From an uncultured Shewanella sp. (GTDB taxonomy: Bacteria > Pseudomonadota > Gammaproteobacteria > Enterobacterales > Shewanellaceae), in contig NZ_CANMUW010000006.1 in the NCBI RefSeq assembly GCF_947501225.1, forward strand, positions 186,001 to 250,000: DNA of 64,000 nucleotides. The letters are read 5' to 3'. This document shows positions 9,885-19,165 of this stretch, in pieces. Within the stretch, counting starts at the first letter, position 1, and each line of letters starts with the position of its first letter. Both the position numbers and the translations under genes were made by a program. The notes under the pieces were generated by a model that was not told the DNA's origin, made no database searches, and worked only from the letters and a program-made list of their open reading frames with translations.

Positions 9885-10439
9885 GTGAAAAAACTTTCTA
9901 TCGCAGCGGTATCATTATTAGCAATTTTTGCATCAACGAGTGTTATGGCTGCCAACGACCATACAGGCTTCTACGTCGGTGGCAGCCTGGGCCAGCTAGA
10001 ACTAAAAGCCAAAGGCAGTGAAACTGGCTTTGGCTTGGGCGCATACGGCGGTTATAACTTTAACGAGTGGTTTGGACTGGAAGCTAACCTATTTGTCTCC
10101 GGCGATCTGGGTGACAGGTATACTGATATCGGTGCCGGTACTTTCGCTTTTACCCCTAAGTTTACCTATCAGATCGATGATACCTATTCCGTATACGGCA
10201 AGGTCGGTATTGCGTCTATGGCGGTTGTTACAAAAGACGGTTTCTATGGAAATGAAGACTTCAGCGGTTTCGGTTGGGCCTATGGCGTAGGGGTAAATGC
10301 CTCTGTGACTGAGAATCTGAACATTCGCCTAGGCTATGATGTTGTGACCGGTGAGCTGGATTCAGAGTATTATAATGGTGCTCAAAACATAGATACCGAT
10401 ATCTCTAACTTCGCGTTAGGCATGCACTACCAGTTCTAA
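9885..10439 (+). CDS. Small outer-membrane beta-barrel protein (OmpA/OmpX-like fold)
   Basis: 184 residues from the GTG at 9885 (VKKLSIAAVSLLAIFA...). The upstream TTG at 9873 would overlap the GGGGAA ribosome-binding site, so GTG is preferred. A Sec signal peptide ends at VMA-AND. The rest is alternating Gly/aromatic strands beginning TGFYVGGSLGQLELK and ending GMHYQF with terminal Phe, the pattern of an 8-strand barrel of the OmpA-N/porin_OmpL (OMP_b-brl) group. There is no C-terminal peptidoglycan-binding domain. Its role is unknown; such proteins are often structural or adhesion-related. Confidence 0.85.
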   Translation: MKKLSIAAVSLLAIFASTSVMAANDHTGFYVGGSLGQLELKAKGSETGFGLGAYGGYNFNEWFGLEANLFVSGDLGDRYTDIGAGTFAFTPKFTYQIDDTYSVYGKVGIASMAVVTKDGFYGNEDFSGFGWAYGVGVNASVTENLNIRLGYDVVTGELDSEYYNGAQNIDTDISNFALGMHYQF

Positions 10440-10480
10440 TCGATCCTCCTTTCTCAATCCTTGAGGGGCGAGTAGGCATT

Positions 10481-10511
10481 AAAAAAGGGATATCTGAGAT
10501 ATCCCTTTTTC
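10481..10511. terminator. Rho-independent terminator between convergent genes
   Basis: A-tract, a gggatat/atatccc stem and T-tract at 10481-10511, between the OM barrel gene and the convergent SPFH gene. It is suited to both strands. Confidence 0.85.
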
Positions 10512-10561
10512 TAATAGGCTGAGTCAGGTTCTATTTCACCTAAGCTCCCGGTAACCATAAG

Positions 10562-11458
10562 TTAGTTCGACTCTGGTTTCTCTCTGATATCCATGATCGG
10601 CATAACCCCTTCACCCATCATAGTGGTTGGCAGCTTACCGTCCCAGGCCTGGGCTTCAGTCAGCTTTACAATCAGCGGATTATTCTTGAGGGCCTTAGCT
10701 TTCGCTTCAATCGCCTGTGCCTCGGCCTTACCCTTCAACAGAATGGATTGTGCTTCGGCTTCAGCAATCTTCAAGATCCCTTTAGCTTTCGCATCCGCGG
10801 TGTTAACTGCTCTTAAGGCTTCGAGGCGTTGACGTTCGAGCTTGTGCTCCTCTGCCGCCGCGAGGTTCTTCTCGGTCTGTTTGATCTCAATCGAGTTGAT
10901 GTATTTTTGTGGCAGGACAATATTTTCAATTTGAATGTTATCGACGATGACCGGGAACCCCTCCATCTCTTCCGCCAGACGGTGCTCTATGCCCTGAATC
11001 GCGCTGGCTCTGTCTTGAATGAGTTGCTCAGCTTCAAACTGCGGAATCGTATCTTTGGTAGCGGAGCGAAAACGCGGGTCTAAAATACGCTGCTCAAATT
11101 GAGTCAAGCCGCCATAGCGCTTGAATAGATCCAGGGCAGCCTCTTTGTTTACGGTCCAGTTAACGGATACCTCTATGGTAACCGGCATCTGCTCCTTGGT
11201 GCTCGATGCCATTTTCTCAGCATTCTTACGCGTACGGACCTCGATCATCTCGACAGTTTCAATGAAGGGGATCTTAAAGTGTAACCCAGGATTCTCCTGC
11301 CCCTTGGCTTCACCGAAACGTTTCACCACGCCTACATGGCCTTCGATAACGATGAAATAGGAGTTGTACAGGGCAATAGCCAGTAAAAAGAGTGGCAGAA
11401 GCTTAACGATTGAAAGTGATTTGAATAGTTGAGAAGTTTTCATTTTTTGTGCCAGCAT
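10562..11458 (-). CDS. SPFH/prohibitin-family membrane protein
   Basis: 298 residues from the ATG at 11458, chosen over the upstream start at 11488 because AAAGGA sits 7 nt before it. One N-terminal membrane anchor (about residues 18-36), then the SPFH/Band 7 domain beginning FIVIEGHVGVVKRFGEAK, then a long Ala/Glu/Lys-rich coiled coil (about 185-265, AEEHKLERQRLEALRAVNTADAKAKG). These proteins form ring-like assemblies on membranes and modulate proteases such as FtsH. It is not the HflK/HflC pair (no partner gene), so it is best described as a prohibitin-like protein. Monocistronic. Confidence 0.9.
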   Translation of the reverse strand: MLAQKMKTSQLFKSLSIVKLLPLFLLAIALYNSYFIVIEGHVGVVKRFGEAKGQENPGLHFKIPFIETVEMIEVRTRKNAEKMASSTKEQMPVTIEVSVNWTVNKEAALDLFKRYGGLTQFEQRILDPRFRSATKDTIPQFEAEQLIQDRASAIQGIEHRLAEEMEGFPVIVDNIQIENIVLPQKYINSIEIKQTEKNLAAAEEHKLERQRLEALRAVNTADAKAKGILKIAEAEAQSILLKGKAEAQAIEAKAKALKNNPLIVKLTEAQAWDGKLPTTMMGEGVMPIMDIREKPESN

Positions 11459-11572
11459 TTGAGTATCCTTTCTAAATATGCCGGGCAAAGATACCAGTTA
11501 ATGTAACCTTGTGAAACATTTGTAATGCAAGGGTTGTAGATTGTTTCTTTGAATTGTGATTTGGAAAAGGCA

Positions 11573-11622
11573 AAAAAATAAGCGGGCCTGAGTTGAACTG
11601 GACTCAGGTCTGCTTATTCTTG
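11573..11622 (-). terminator. Terminator for the YdcH-like gene
   Basis: Long imperfect stem (AATAAGC..GCCTGAGT paired with ACTCAGG..TGCTTATT). Read on the minus strand it is followed by a run of T (A7 at 11573-11579 on the plus strand), just downstream of the YdcH-like gene. Confidence 0.8.
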
Positions 11623-11656
11623 TGTGAACCGGCTAAAGCGGGTTTAACGAATAACG

Positions 11657-11902
11657 CTACGCTTTTTCACTCGCTAAGCGCTGAAACAGCGAGTCTTTCA
11701 GCTCGGCTCTGTCATGTTTCAATTGGTGCATGGATTCATCATTGATTGGCGCGCCTTTTAATTCGAGTTCTCGAATCTCCTTATCTAGCGCATCGTATTG
11801 TTTGGCGCCTTTTGCAAAGGCTTCGTTGCTTTGAGAAAGCTGGACAATAATGTCTTGGTACTCAGGAAACTCATTGATAAGAGAGTGATCTTCGCCTAAC
11901 AT
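11657..11902 (-). CDS. YdcH-family (DUF465) small helical protein
   Basis: 81 residues with the DUF465/YdcH pattern: HSLINEFPEYQDIIVQLSQSNEAFAKGAKQYDALDKEI followed by a second helix LKHDRAELKDSLFQRL. It is predicted to be a two-helix hairpin or coiled coil and is cytoplasmic, with no known catalytic role. AAAAGGGG precedes the ATG. Monocistronic, with its own terminator. Confidence 0.9.
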   Translation of the reverse strand: MLGEDHSLINEFPEYQDIIVQLSQSNEAFAKGAKQYDALDKEIRELELKGAPINDESMHQLKHDRAELKDSLFQRLASEKA

Positions 11903-12300
11903 AAAAACCCCTTTTAATTAGGTAGTTAATAAACAGTGTTGTCGCTTTATAAGTAAAGCTAACCCTGTCGTTAATTACAAGTTTACAAGCAAGCTTTATA
12001 TAAAATCCGTTTATCGTGTTAGTGGCATTAAGGTGAATGAACAGGTGATTCATTAACCAGGGGTGCTGCGTTAATTTTCATCACCCATGATTAAAATCTA
12101 ACCCATTAAGCGCATCGGGAGAATAGGTTTTTGGGTGAAGTTTGATGTAAATCAATTGCTGGTTTGAATATGTTAGCCGCCAGCCTCTCTTTAACTCCAT
12201 AAATAATGTGCGGCAGGAACGTTTGATGAAGGGCTATAAAGGGAAACGATTAAGTTTCCCTGTAGATTGCTGTGAGTCGTGTTAAGTCTATAAATAGAAG
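11903..12300. other. Intergenic region, no gene seen
   Basis: About 400 nt between two minus-strand genes. It must contain the YdcH-like gene's promoter near its left end. I see no conserved RNA, repeat or operator. Confidence 0.4.
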
Positions 12301-13203
12301 CTAGATTTTAATCGCGGTGCAGAAGCTGACATCGCTCACATATGTTTTTGGATCGAAGCTATGATATAGCTCGAAACAGGGACGTTCGTCCGACTCGAGT
12401 CCTGTGTCGACAACCTGTTTCATCAGTTCATTCCATGCCTGACCGTACTCATTTACCTGCTTCACCGTTTTGCGGATACTGGCATAGCTTCCACCGGGAA
12501 ACGCCTGTAGCTCCACCTGACCACTTACCTCTGTATCTGCCGGCACCCTGAAGCAGATATCGGTACGACACTTCTCATCGGGGGTGATCTCCGGGTTGTC
12601 GTGGTAGATGAATATCGCATTCTCACAGTCGACCCCTTTGGCTCCGGCCCATAAGCAGAGTTTCTTCATCGCCTCCTCGTACCCCTGTCCGTATGGTCCG
12701 GTGACACGAATGTAGGCTAAGGTTCCTGCTTCAATTGTTGTGGTTTCCATTGTGACTCTCCCTTGTTGGTCAATGTCACCATGGTAGGGAGTCTCGAGCT
12801 CATTGGCGTTTCCAATGTTGCGCAGCGTGTGTCCAATCTTGCTGTTTCGCATTAACTGACACAGTTTCTCACTGCTTTCACATTCCCTTAGCTCGCTCGG
12901 TGTTAGGCCAAAGCGTTGTTTAAATGCCTTGGCCAGACTTTGTGAACTTGAGAAGCCGTTATTCAATGCCAGCTCGGTGATGGAGATCTGTTTATAGAAG
13001 AGATCTGTGGCTATACGCTCCAACCTCAAGCGTCTGAGATACTCTGCCAGTGTCTCGTCTGTGACGGCCTTGAATATCCGGTGGAAGTGGTAGGGAGATA
13101 TGTTGGCCTTGGCTGCGACCTCGGGTAGGTTCAGTGGTTGATTGAAGTTTTGTTCGAGGTAGCGGATCACAGGTTTTAATCGCAGCTGGTAATCGGTTCT
13201 CAT
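12301..13203 (-). CDS. AraC-family regulator with GyrI-like ligand-binding domain
   Basis: 300 residues from the ATG at 13203 (MRTDYQLRLKPVIRYLEQ); the longer reading to 13269 adds an unlikely Cys/Leu-rich leader. Two AraC helix-turn-helices occupy about residues 8-105 (NLPEVAAKANISPYHFHRIFK and the second with ITELALNNGFSSSQSLAKAFKQRFG). The C-terminal half, about 150-300, is a GyrI-like/effector-binding domain (IRVTGPYGQGYEEAMKKL, HDNPEITPDEKCRTDICFRV). This is the layout of Rob/BmrR-like multidrug and stress sensors. No target gene is adjacent on the same strand. Confidence 0.9.
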   Translation of the reverse strand: MRTDYQLRLKPVIRYLEQNFNQPLNLPEVAAKANISPYHFHRIFKAVTDETLAEYLRRLRLERIATDLFYKQISITELALNNGFSSSQSLAKAFKQRFGLTPSELRECESSEKLCQLMRNSKIGHTLRNIGNANELETPYHGDIDQQGRVTMETTTIEAGTLAYIRVTGPYGQGYEEAMKKLCLWAGAKGVDCENAIFIYHDNPEITPDEKCRTDICFRVPADTEVSGQVELQAFPGGSYASIRKTVKQVNEYGQAWNELMKQVVDTGLESDERPCFELYHSFDPKTYVSDVSFCTAIKI

Positions 13204-13479
13204 CGGGGGCTCTCGATTCAGACGTATGTTGTAAAGGAGAAGAAGGCCGCAAGTAAAACAGATTTTCATCCATTAATAAACAGAGGTTATCGCAACATCG
13301 ATATAGTGCTGTTAAATGTCATACCGGAACCTGCCCCATGTGGGGAGTTGTTGTGTAACCATATGGCATTAAACATATTCTACCTGGTTCAATTTTTCTC
13401 TTCTTTAGTAGCCGCTTAACCAATATTGATCTAAGTTTGCAGTAAGCCTTGATGATTTCATACATAGGGTTTGCAGGTT

Positions 13480-14160
13480 ATGACGGAGTTTTTACTGCAA
13501 CGCTACAGCGAGATAGATTGGAGTATCGGAGGAGGGCAGCTCCTCTCGATGGGCCTGTTGCTGCTCTGGTTGTGGGCAATATGGCCGAGCGAAGACCTCA
13601 GAAATTTGATAAAGGATAAGGCCGGACAGTCACGGTTGCTGCTGGTGGCAGTTTGCGTCAACGGCTTGTGGTTGATGGATGCCAGTGTTACACCTGGGAT
13701 ACATCTTCATTTTCTGGGGCTGGTCACCCTGATGTTGATGTATGGCTGGCGGTTGGCGACACTGGTTGCCCTGTTGCCGGTGCTGTTTTTTACCATCTTC
13801 ATGTTCAGGATGCCGTTCGATTTTGCAATCTATGGCTTGTTGGCCGTCGGTCTGCCTCTGTTTCTCTGCTATGGGGTCTATAGTCAGATATTTAAATATT
13901 TACCTCACCACCTGTTTATCTATATCTTCGGCAGCGCATTTCTCAACGGCTTCCTCTCTATAGTGTTTCATATCTTCGCCTGGTCGGGTTGGCTGTGGCT
14001 GACGACGGATTATGACTGGGCCTTTCTTACCGATAACTACCTGTTGCTGATCCCGCTGCTCGGGTTTCCAGAAGCACTGCTCAATGGCATGGCGATCACC
14101 TTCCTTGTGGTCTACCGTCCGCAGTGGCTCTATGACTACTCCGATAACACCTACTTTTAA
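13480..14160 (+). CDS. CbiM-like / energy-coupling-type integral membrane protein
   Basis: 226 residues from the ATG at 13480 (a TTG at 13471 is also in frame). About six membrane-spanning segments are visible, with conserved-looking polar spots such as ASVTPGIHLHFLGLVTLMLMYGWRLA and GFPEALLNGMAITFLVVYRPQWL. The pattern fits the COG3235 predicted membrane proteins related to CbiM-type S-components of energy-coupling factor (cobalt/nickel) transporters; the metal link is by family only. No ECF ATPase is nearby. Divergent from the AraC/GyrI-like gene. Confidence 0.75.
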   Translation: MTEFLLQRYSEIDWSIGGGQLLSMGLLLLWLWAIWPSEDLRNLIKDKAGQSRLLLVAVCVNGLWLMDASVTPGIHLHFLGLVTLMLMYGWRLATLVALLPVLFFTIFMFRMPFDFAIYGLLAVGLPLFLCYGVYSQIFKYLPHHLFIYIFGSAFLNGFLSIVFHIFAWSGWLWLTTDYDWAFLTDNYLLLIPLLGFPEALLNGMAITFLVVYRPQWLYDYSDNTYF

Positions 14161-14288
14161 CAGACGTGTTGTGATGTTCGGCTGAGCCCTTCAGAAACTG
14201 GCTGAACCGAACAAGAGTCAAGGTTTTATAATGGGATCGTGACACAGTGCCCCTTCTGTCTATGCTTTTTCTGATAGTTCAAAATAAG

Positions 14289-14317
14289 AAAGGCTTCTGC
14301 ACATAGCGGAAGCCTTT
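14289..14317 (-). terminator. Probable terminator of the 1185-aa gene
   Basis: A 9-bp perfect stem (arms 14289-14297 and 14309-14317), 26 nt past the stop codon of the minus-strand gene. On that strand it is followed by a T-rich stretch (TCTTATTTTG). Confidence 0.6.
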
Positions 14318-14342
14318 GAATGTTTATCGTTAGTGGGGAAGC

Positions 14343-17300
14343 CTATCCGGCGTTTTCCATGGCTCGGGTGGCGATATCGACTCTGTCGCGAACCTGGCGT
14401 GACTTGTCTCCCTTGAATATCTCCAGTAGCTGAGATGCATCTGTTTGCCGGGCCAGGATATCCACCAGGGCGGCGCGATTGTTTACATTAAGGTATGTCA
14501 GTACCGACTTGAGTTCTCCTTTACGGGCCAGTGCCGCGAGGTAGCCTCCCATGCAGCTGTGATAGTTTTTTATGGCAAACAGGACAACTAATTCACGCCT
14601 GATATCATGACTCAGCAGCCAGCCCATCAGCCTGTCATAGGCTTGCTCTTCATAGTCATCGCTATCCAGATCCAGACGGGTAGCGAGGTCGATTTTGCCG
14701 TCACGAACCAAGCTGTCCATCTCGCCTTCGACCAGTAGCTCTGTAATTACCTTGTAGGCCCGATAGCTGTGGTTTGCCAACAGTAGCATGAGTCGTTCGC
14801 GGCGTGCTGTATCGATACGCCACAGGAACTGCCCCAGACTGTAGGTACGATATTCATCGACACCTACGACGGTCTCTTCGCGCATATAGGCGTTAAACAG
14901 TGGGGCGGCAGTTTCATAGCTGGTTTCTCCCTGAATGTAGGACCACAGTGTCTCTTCGGTGAGCCGGCGACGTTCGCTAAGGTCTGGCAGCTCACCTACG
15001 GCAGCGATAACCTTAGCTGCATCGATATCGCTATCCAGGATGAGTACCTGCCCGCCCAGATAGAGTTGCTCTCGACTGGCTGTCTCTTTATCGACAACCA
15101 GAAGCTGAAGTTCATCACCGACACGCTGCGCTATCGTGGCGTCGATCCAACTCATATGATCGCAATGACGGGATTGAGTCGTATCGGCCTGTGGGTGCAA
15201 CCGTATCGGTAGCCTTAGCCTCTTGGGGAGATCCTCCGGGTCACAGATATGGTCGAAGAAGAGTGTCGATGAGTCGAATTGGCGGGCAATCACACTCTCC
15301 CAGGAGTGACTATTGAGTTTAATAAAGTCTCCCAGACATCGACGAAAGTCATCGTCTAATGAAAAGAGTTGCTTGGGGAAACGCAGGGCGACATCCTGAT
15401 GAAACTTCAACTTGTGCATCTGGTAGGTATAATCAAGCCCCCGTAATAGTGCCTGAGCCCGGCTTTTATTCGCGGTGCCGATCATGCTGCTATCTTCATC
15501 ATTAAGCGTGTTAGCCTCCATCAGTTCTACCAGTGCGAGGTACTCCTGTTCACAGCTTGTTTTGTCGACGGACTGCTCGACCTGAAATGCGAGAGTATAG
15601 TCCTGAGCTATGCCGTGGCGGTTAAGCATCTCGTAGAAGTTTATCTCATCGAGCTGGTTGTCGAAGCGTAACCTGTAATCATGGTCACTATAGAGGCGAC
15701 TGATATGACGGATCATCTTGGTCGGTGCCATAGTTACCAGAAGCTGCCATAGCCGCTGTGCAATTTTAGCCTCGGCTATCGGAAGCTGTTTTAGCCAAAA
15801 GCAGATAATGGCCACGCGCTGGTAGTCATCGTCGTAGTCATTAAGGAAGTGGTAGCCAATCTGTTTTTCGCTAATCTTGGGGAAGTAGAGATCGGATTGG
15901 CGGCATACCTCATCTCTGTGCAGATGCCTGTCGAATAAGTCGATTGTCGCTTGTTGGCTGAGTTCAGCATGATCTTTAGTGAAGAAACCTCTGATCTGAT
16001 CAAGTTCCGATTGATTAAACCCCTTCTGCTTGAAGTGGCCCTCTCCCATGATCTCTGCCCGTTCGAGCAGTAAGTTCAGGGCGCGTTCGAACACGCCGCT
16101 TAAGCTGGTTTGCAATCCTTGGGTGAAGGTGTCATGAATCCGATCCTCCATATCCCGGAAAAGGCGGTAGGCCTTCAGGGCGTCAGTACCCAGATTGTTC
16201 TCATGCCAGTTTGTGGTATCACAGCAGGTGCGCTGCTTTAATAGCTTATCGGCCTGCTTCAGCATGGTGCCGGTTACCGGCTCATCAAAGTCGCAAAAGC
16301 CATCGATGAGCTGTTCCAGTTTGCGTTTATCGTGTTTGCTCAGTTCCCCCTCTCTCGCCGGTGGTGCCGGGTCGAAACGGGCGTAGTAGGCTTCGGTGGT
16401 GATAATGGCCTGATAGTCCCCTTCACCGGTGAGCATTTCACACAGTTCGGAAGATAGTGTTTGCCGACCTAATAATCGATAAAAAATATCGATAAACCTC
16501 AGCATGATATGGGCCGATTGAACATGGTTATCACTGTTTTCACCCTCAGCGACGTAGGCTTTCGACAGGGTGCCATCTTTAAACTCGACGCGTACAAAGC
16601 AGTCTTCATCTTCGAGCAGGTCGTTGGCGGGATAGACAAGCACCTCATGCAGGTTTTCCCGCAGATTTTCAATGCTTCCCCGATCCCAGCAGGCATCATC
16701 CATGGCATCAAACAGCGAGGGTGCATGTGCTTTACAGTGTGCCCAAATATCGAATGGTTGCAGAGCATCGAGAACGGCAGGGTTTTCGTTGAAGACGACA
16801 TACTTCAGCAGTGCTTCGCTGTTGTCCAGTGTTGCGATAAAATCGGTCAGCATATGGGTGCCACCCAACTCGGCCTCGCGCTCCTCTCTAAGGGCTTTGC
16901 GAGCGCGCTCTTCCTCCTGTCTTTGAAAGACACTCTGGGCATAACTCATCAGTGGACGAAGCAGTTCATTTTCCAGCTGCAGTTGTAGATCCATCGCCTC
17001 ATTTTCCAGGCTGTTATGGATAAAGTGTCGCCCGAGCTGCATGTCGATATCTTCCTGCTCCCAGCTGCAGAACTCGGGGAACAGACTCTTGAAGAGCTCC
17101 AATACCGGCTTCTGGTTGTCGAGCTCCTCATCTTCACTGTAGGCGAGCATAGGCTGAGATGTAAAACGCTGTCTTATCAGCTCGATAAAACGTGGATAGA
17201 GTTGCGGCTTTTCCTGAAGGTATTCACCCAATGGCTGATATCGGGGTTTTGTGTCCTCCCAGTGGCTGCCATAAAAGGCAAAGCGGAAAGCGGCGTTGTC

Positions 17301-17900
17301 ACACCAGATAAACGCCTTCATCATGGCATCGCACCAGCCGTGCTGATTGAGCAGGCTGAGCAGCATATCTTCATAACCACCGGCATGTTCATCATCCCAG
17401 TAGGGGATAAAAAACTGTGCCAGATATACGGCATCATTGGCATCTTTTACGGCCATCATATAGAGGGCTTCAGCGCCAAAGACCCGCATATCATCTACCC
17501 ACATCTCGCTGGTGTCATTCTCATGACGGGCATAGTTAACCATGGCTTGAGCCGTAAGGCGAAGTTGCGGTTTGAGTGAATCATGCTCCAATGCGATGGC
17601 GAACAGCAGTGCCTCTGAGATATAGAGGCTACTCTGCTCACTCACGGTATCTTGCAGGTCATATCCGCCGTCAGGAGTGAGATTGAGTGCGTTTATTACC
17701 AGCTCTGCATTGGCGGTGTCGCTGAGCTGAAGGTGTTGCCTTTGACCCGAACCGATATCCATGAAGGCGATATCAAACAGGCTCTCTTCGAAAGCCTGAT
17801 GGTTATCTAAAAGAGTTTGATAATCCTTTAGTGCCCGCTCGATGCTGTCGATGTCGCGGCGATTGAATTCGATGATCTGAGATTTTGGAAATGAGTCCAT
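14343..17900 (-). CDS. Very large cytoplasmic protein of unknown function (1185 aa)
   Basis: A 1185-residue ORF with good coding character throughout and an AGGACG ribosome-binding site before the ATG. There is no signal peptide or transmembrane segment. It appears almost entirely alpha-helical, acidic and rich in Leu, Asp, Glu and paired aromatics, with recurring helix-pair patterns (YEDMLLSLLNQHGWCDAMMKAF; LRPLMSYAQSVFQRQEEERARKAL) that suggest an alpha-solenoid or HEAT-like scaffold. A charged coiled coil lies at about residues 325-350. I cannot assign a family or function. It is monocistronic, with the membrane XRE regulator 271 nt upstream on the same strand. Confidence 0.85.
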   Translation of the reverse strand: MDSFPKSQIIEFNRRDIDSIERALKDYQTLLDNHQAFEESLFDIAFMDIGSGQRQHLQLSDTANAELVINALNLTPDGGYDLQDTVSEQSSLYISEALLFAIALEHDSLKPQLRLTAQAMVNYARHENDTSEMWVDDMRVFGAEALYMMAVKDANDAVYLAQFFIPYWDDEHAGGYEDMLLSLLNQHGWCDAMMKAFIWCDNAAFRFAFYGSHWEDTKPRYQPLGEYLQEKPQLYPRFIELIRQRFTSQPMLAYSEDEELDNQKPVLELFKSLFPEFCSWEQEDIDMQLGRHFIHNSLENEAMDLQLQLENELLRPLMSYAQSVFQRQEEERARKALREEREAELGGTHMLTDFIATLDNSEALLKYVVFNENPAVLDALQPFDIWAHCKAHAPSLFDAMDDACWDRGSIENLRENLHEVLVYPANDLLEDEDCFVRVEFKDGTLSKAYVAEGENSDNHVQSAHIMLRFIDIFYRLLGRQTLSSELCEMLTGEGDYQAIITTEAYYARFDPAPPAREGELSKHDKRKLEQLIDGFCDFDEPVTGTMLKQADKLLKQRTCCDTTNWHENNLGTDALKAYRLFRDMEDRIHDTFTQGLQTSLSGVFERALNLLLERAEIMGEGHFKQKGFNQSELDQIRGFFTKDHAELSQQATIDLFDRHLHRDEVCRQSDLYFPKISEKQIGYHFLNDYDDDYQRVAIICFWLKQLPIAEAKIAQRLWQLLVTMAPTKMIRHISRLYSDHDYRLRFDNQLDEINFYEMLNRHGIAQDYTLAFQVEQSVDKTSCEQEYLALVELMEANTLNDEDSSMIGTANKSRAQALLRGLDYTYQMHKLKFHQDVALRFPKQLFSLDDDFRRCLGDFIKLNSHSWESVIARQFDSSTLFFDHICDPEDLPKRLRLPIRLHPQADTTQSRHCDHMSWIDATIAQRVGDELQLLVVDKETASREQLYLGGQVLILDSDIDAAKVIAAVGELPDLSERRRLTEETLWSYIQGETSYETAAPLFNAYMREETVVGVDEYRTYSLGQFLWRIDTARRERLMLLLANHSYRAYKVITELLVEGEMDSLVRDGKIDLATRLDLDSDDYEEQAYDRLMGWLLSHDIRRELVVLFAIKNYHSCMGGYLAALARKGELKSVLTYLNVNNRAALVDILARQTDASQLLEIFKGDKSRQVRDRVDIATRAMENAG

Positions 17901-18171
17901 CTAAACGTCCTGTTAAATTTAAAAAGCGGCCTGATAGGCATAAGGTAATGCTTTGGGAATATGGCAAAGAATATCTGATTACTGCATAAATAACAGTTGC
18001 TTGCGTGTAAATTATTTGAGGTTTGTTTGTTAACCTTTGTGCCGGGGAGCGCTACTTTATCCAGAGTGAAGGATTCATGAGCGGCGAGTGGTGTTCGTGT
18101 GGTTTTACTAACTTGATTTGGCTTGTTTATCTGGGCGACCACAGGCTTGGGGCCGCTCAGTTAAGGGGGGA

Positions 18172-18876
18172 TCATGATGTGGAAATATCTTCGCACTCGA
18201 GCTTGATCTTTAGTGGCCTGATGAGACATTCACATAAAATCACGGCGTAAAGAAAGGGAAGTACAACTACCGGGGCCGAAGACTCAAGCAGTAAAAACAG
18301 ATCCGTTACTTGTTGTGTCTCACTTGCCTGCCGCAACATAGCGATTGAACCTATCAGGAAAATCAGAACGGCACTGGTGTAGCAAAACCGTATCTGACAT
18401 CCATAGAGCTTTGCTAAAAAAACTGCAGCTTTCCCTCCGAGGAGCTCTTTAGCAAACAGGTACCTCAACCCGGTTATAGAGCGGGCTAAGCCATCGAACC
18501 CAAAGGAGAGTGCTGTTAACATGTAGGTTAGGGTGTAGGTAAATACTAAGGTCGGCAGATCGAAATAGGAGAGCGCATCGGAGGCGAGAAAGAATAATGA
18601 TATCAGTGTGGAAAATATTGCTATTAGTAATAGATCGCCCTGCATGACTCTTCTCCCGGTGAAGTTTACATCGATGGCTGCCTGAGTCGATATCAGATCG
18701 CCTGGTGTCACCTCGAAGGCCGAGGACAGAGCTAAGGTTGACTCCGCCGATGCTTTCCCTTCACTTTCAATTCGTTGAATGGTGCGAAGTGACAGGCCGG
18801 TGGACTTTGCCAATACCTCCTGAGACCAGCTTCGCTCACCTCTTAATGCTTTCAGTTTACTTGTTGATAATTGCAC
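18172..18876 (-). CDS. XRE-type transcriptional regulator with C-terminal membrane domain
   Basis: 234 residues. An N-terminal HTH_3 domain (about residues 5-62: LKALRGERSWSQEVLAKSTGLSLRTIQRIESEGKASAESTLALSSAF) is followed by about four hydrophobic segments (about 80-100, 107-130, 165-185, 200-220). A DNA-binding domain tied to the membrane suggests one-component signalling from the membrane or envelope to a promoter. The signal and target are unknown; the flanking 1185-aa gene is the closest candidate. Start ATG at 18876. Confidence 0.85.
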   Translation of the reverse strand: MQLSTSKLKALRGERSWSQEVLAKSTGLSLRTIQRIESEGKASAESTLALSSAFEVTPGDLISTQAAIDVNFTGRRVMQGDLLLIAIFSTLISLFFLASDALSYFDLPTLVFTYTLTYMLTALSFGFDGLARSITGLRYLFAKELLGGKAAVFLAKLYGCQIRFCYTSAVLIFLIGSIAMLRQASETQQVTDLFLLLESSAPVVVLPFLYAVILCECLIRPLKIKLECEDISTS

Positions 18877-19165
18877 CGGTTTGCCTACTCCACGACTTAG
18901 TCAGGTCTCATATTTAGTTTTTATTGGTTAGTTGTCGAGATATTTATCCCGACAGTTTTACGACAGCCATTTGAAATCAGTAGGTTAATTAAATTGGTTT
19001 TACTCATTTCCTTCAAATACAGGAGGGGGAAGACGATATTGCCGAACTGGATAGCGGTAACCAAAGAGAGAGAACATAAGCCTCTAAACGAGGAAGAGAG
19101 CGACGCTGTAATGGTTGTAGCAGAACCGGGCTAAAGCGTCTTGCTGCTGTCAATTAAAGCCTCTC

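Noticed and set aside
11625..11649. Another REP-like copy (accggctaaagcggg)
   Set aside because: The stem is broken and the CTCCTACA end is absent.
16509..17579. Long plus-strand ORFs of 159 and 187 codons
   Set aside because: They are antisense to the 1185-residue gene and show no coding signature or ribosome-binding site.
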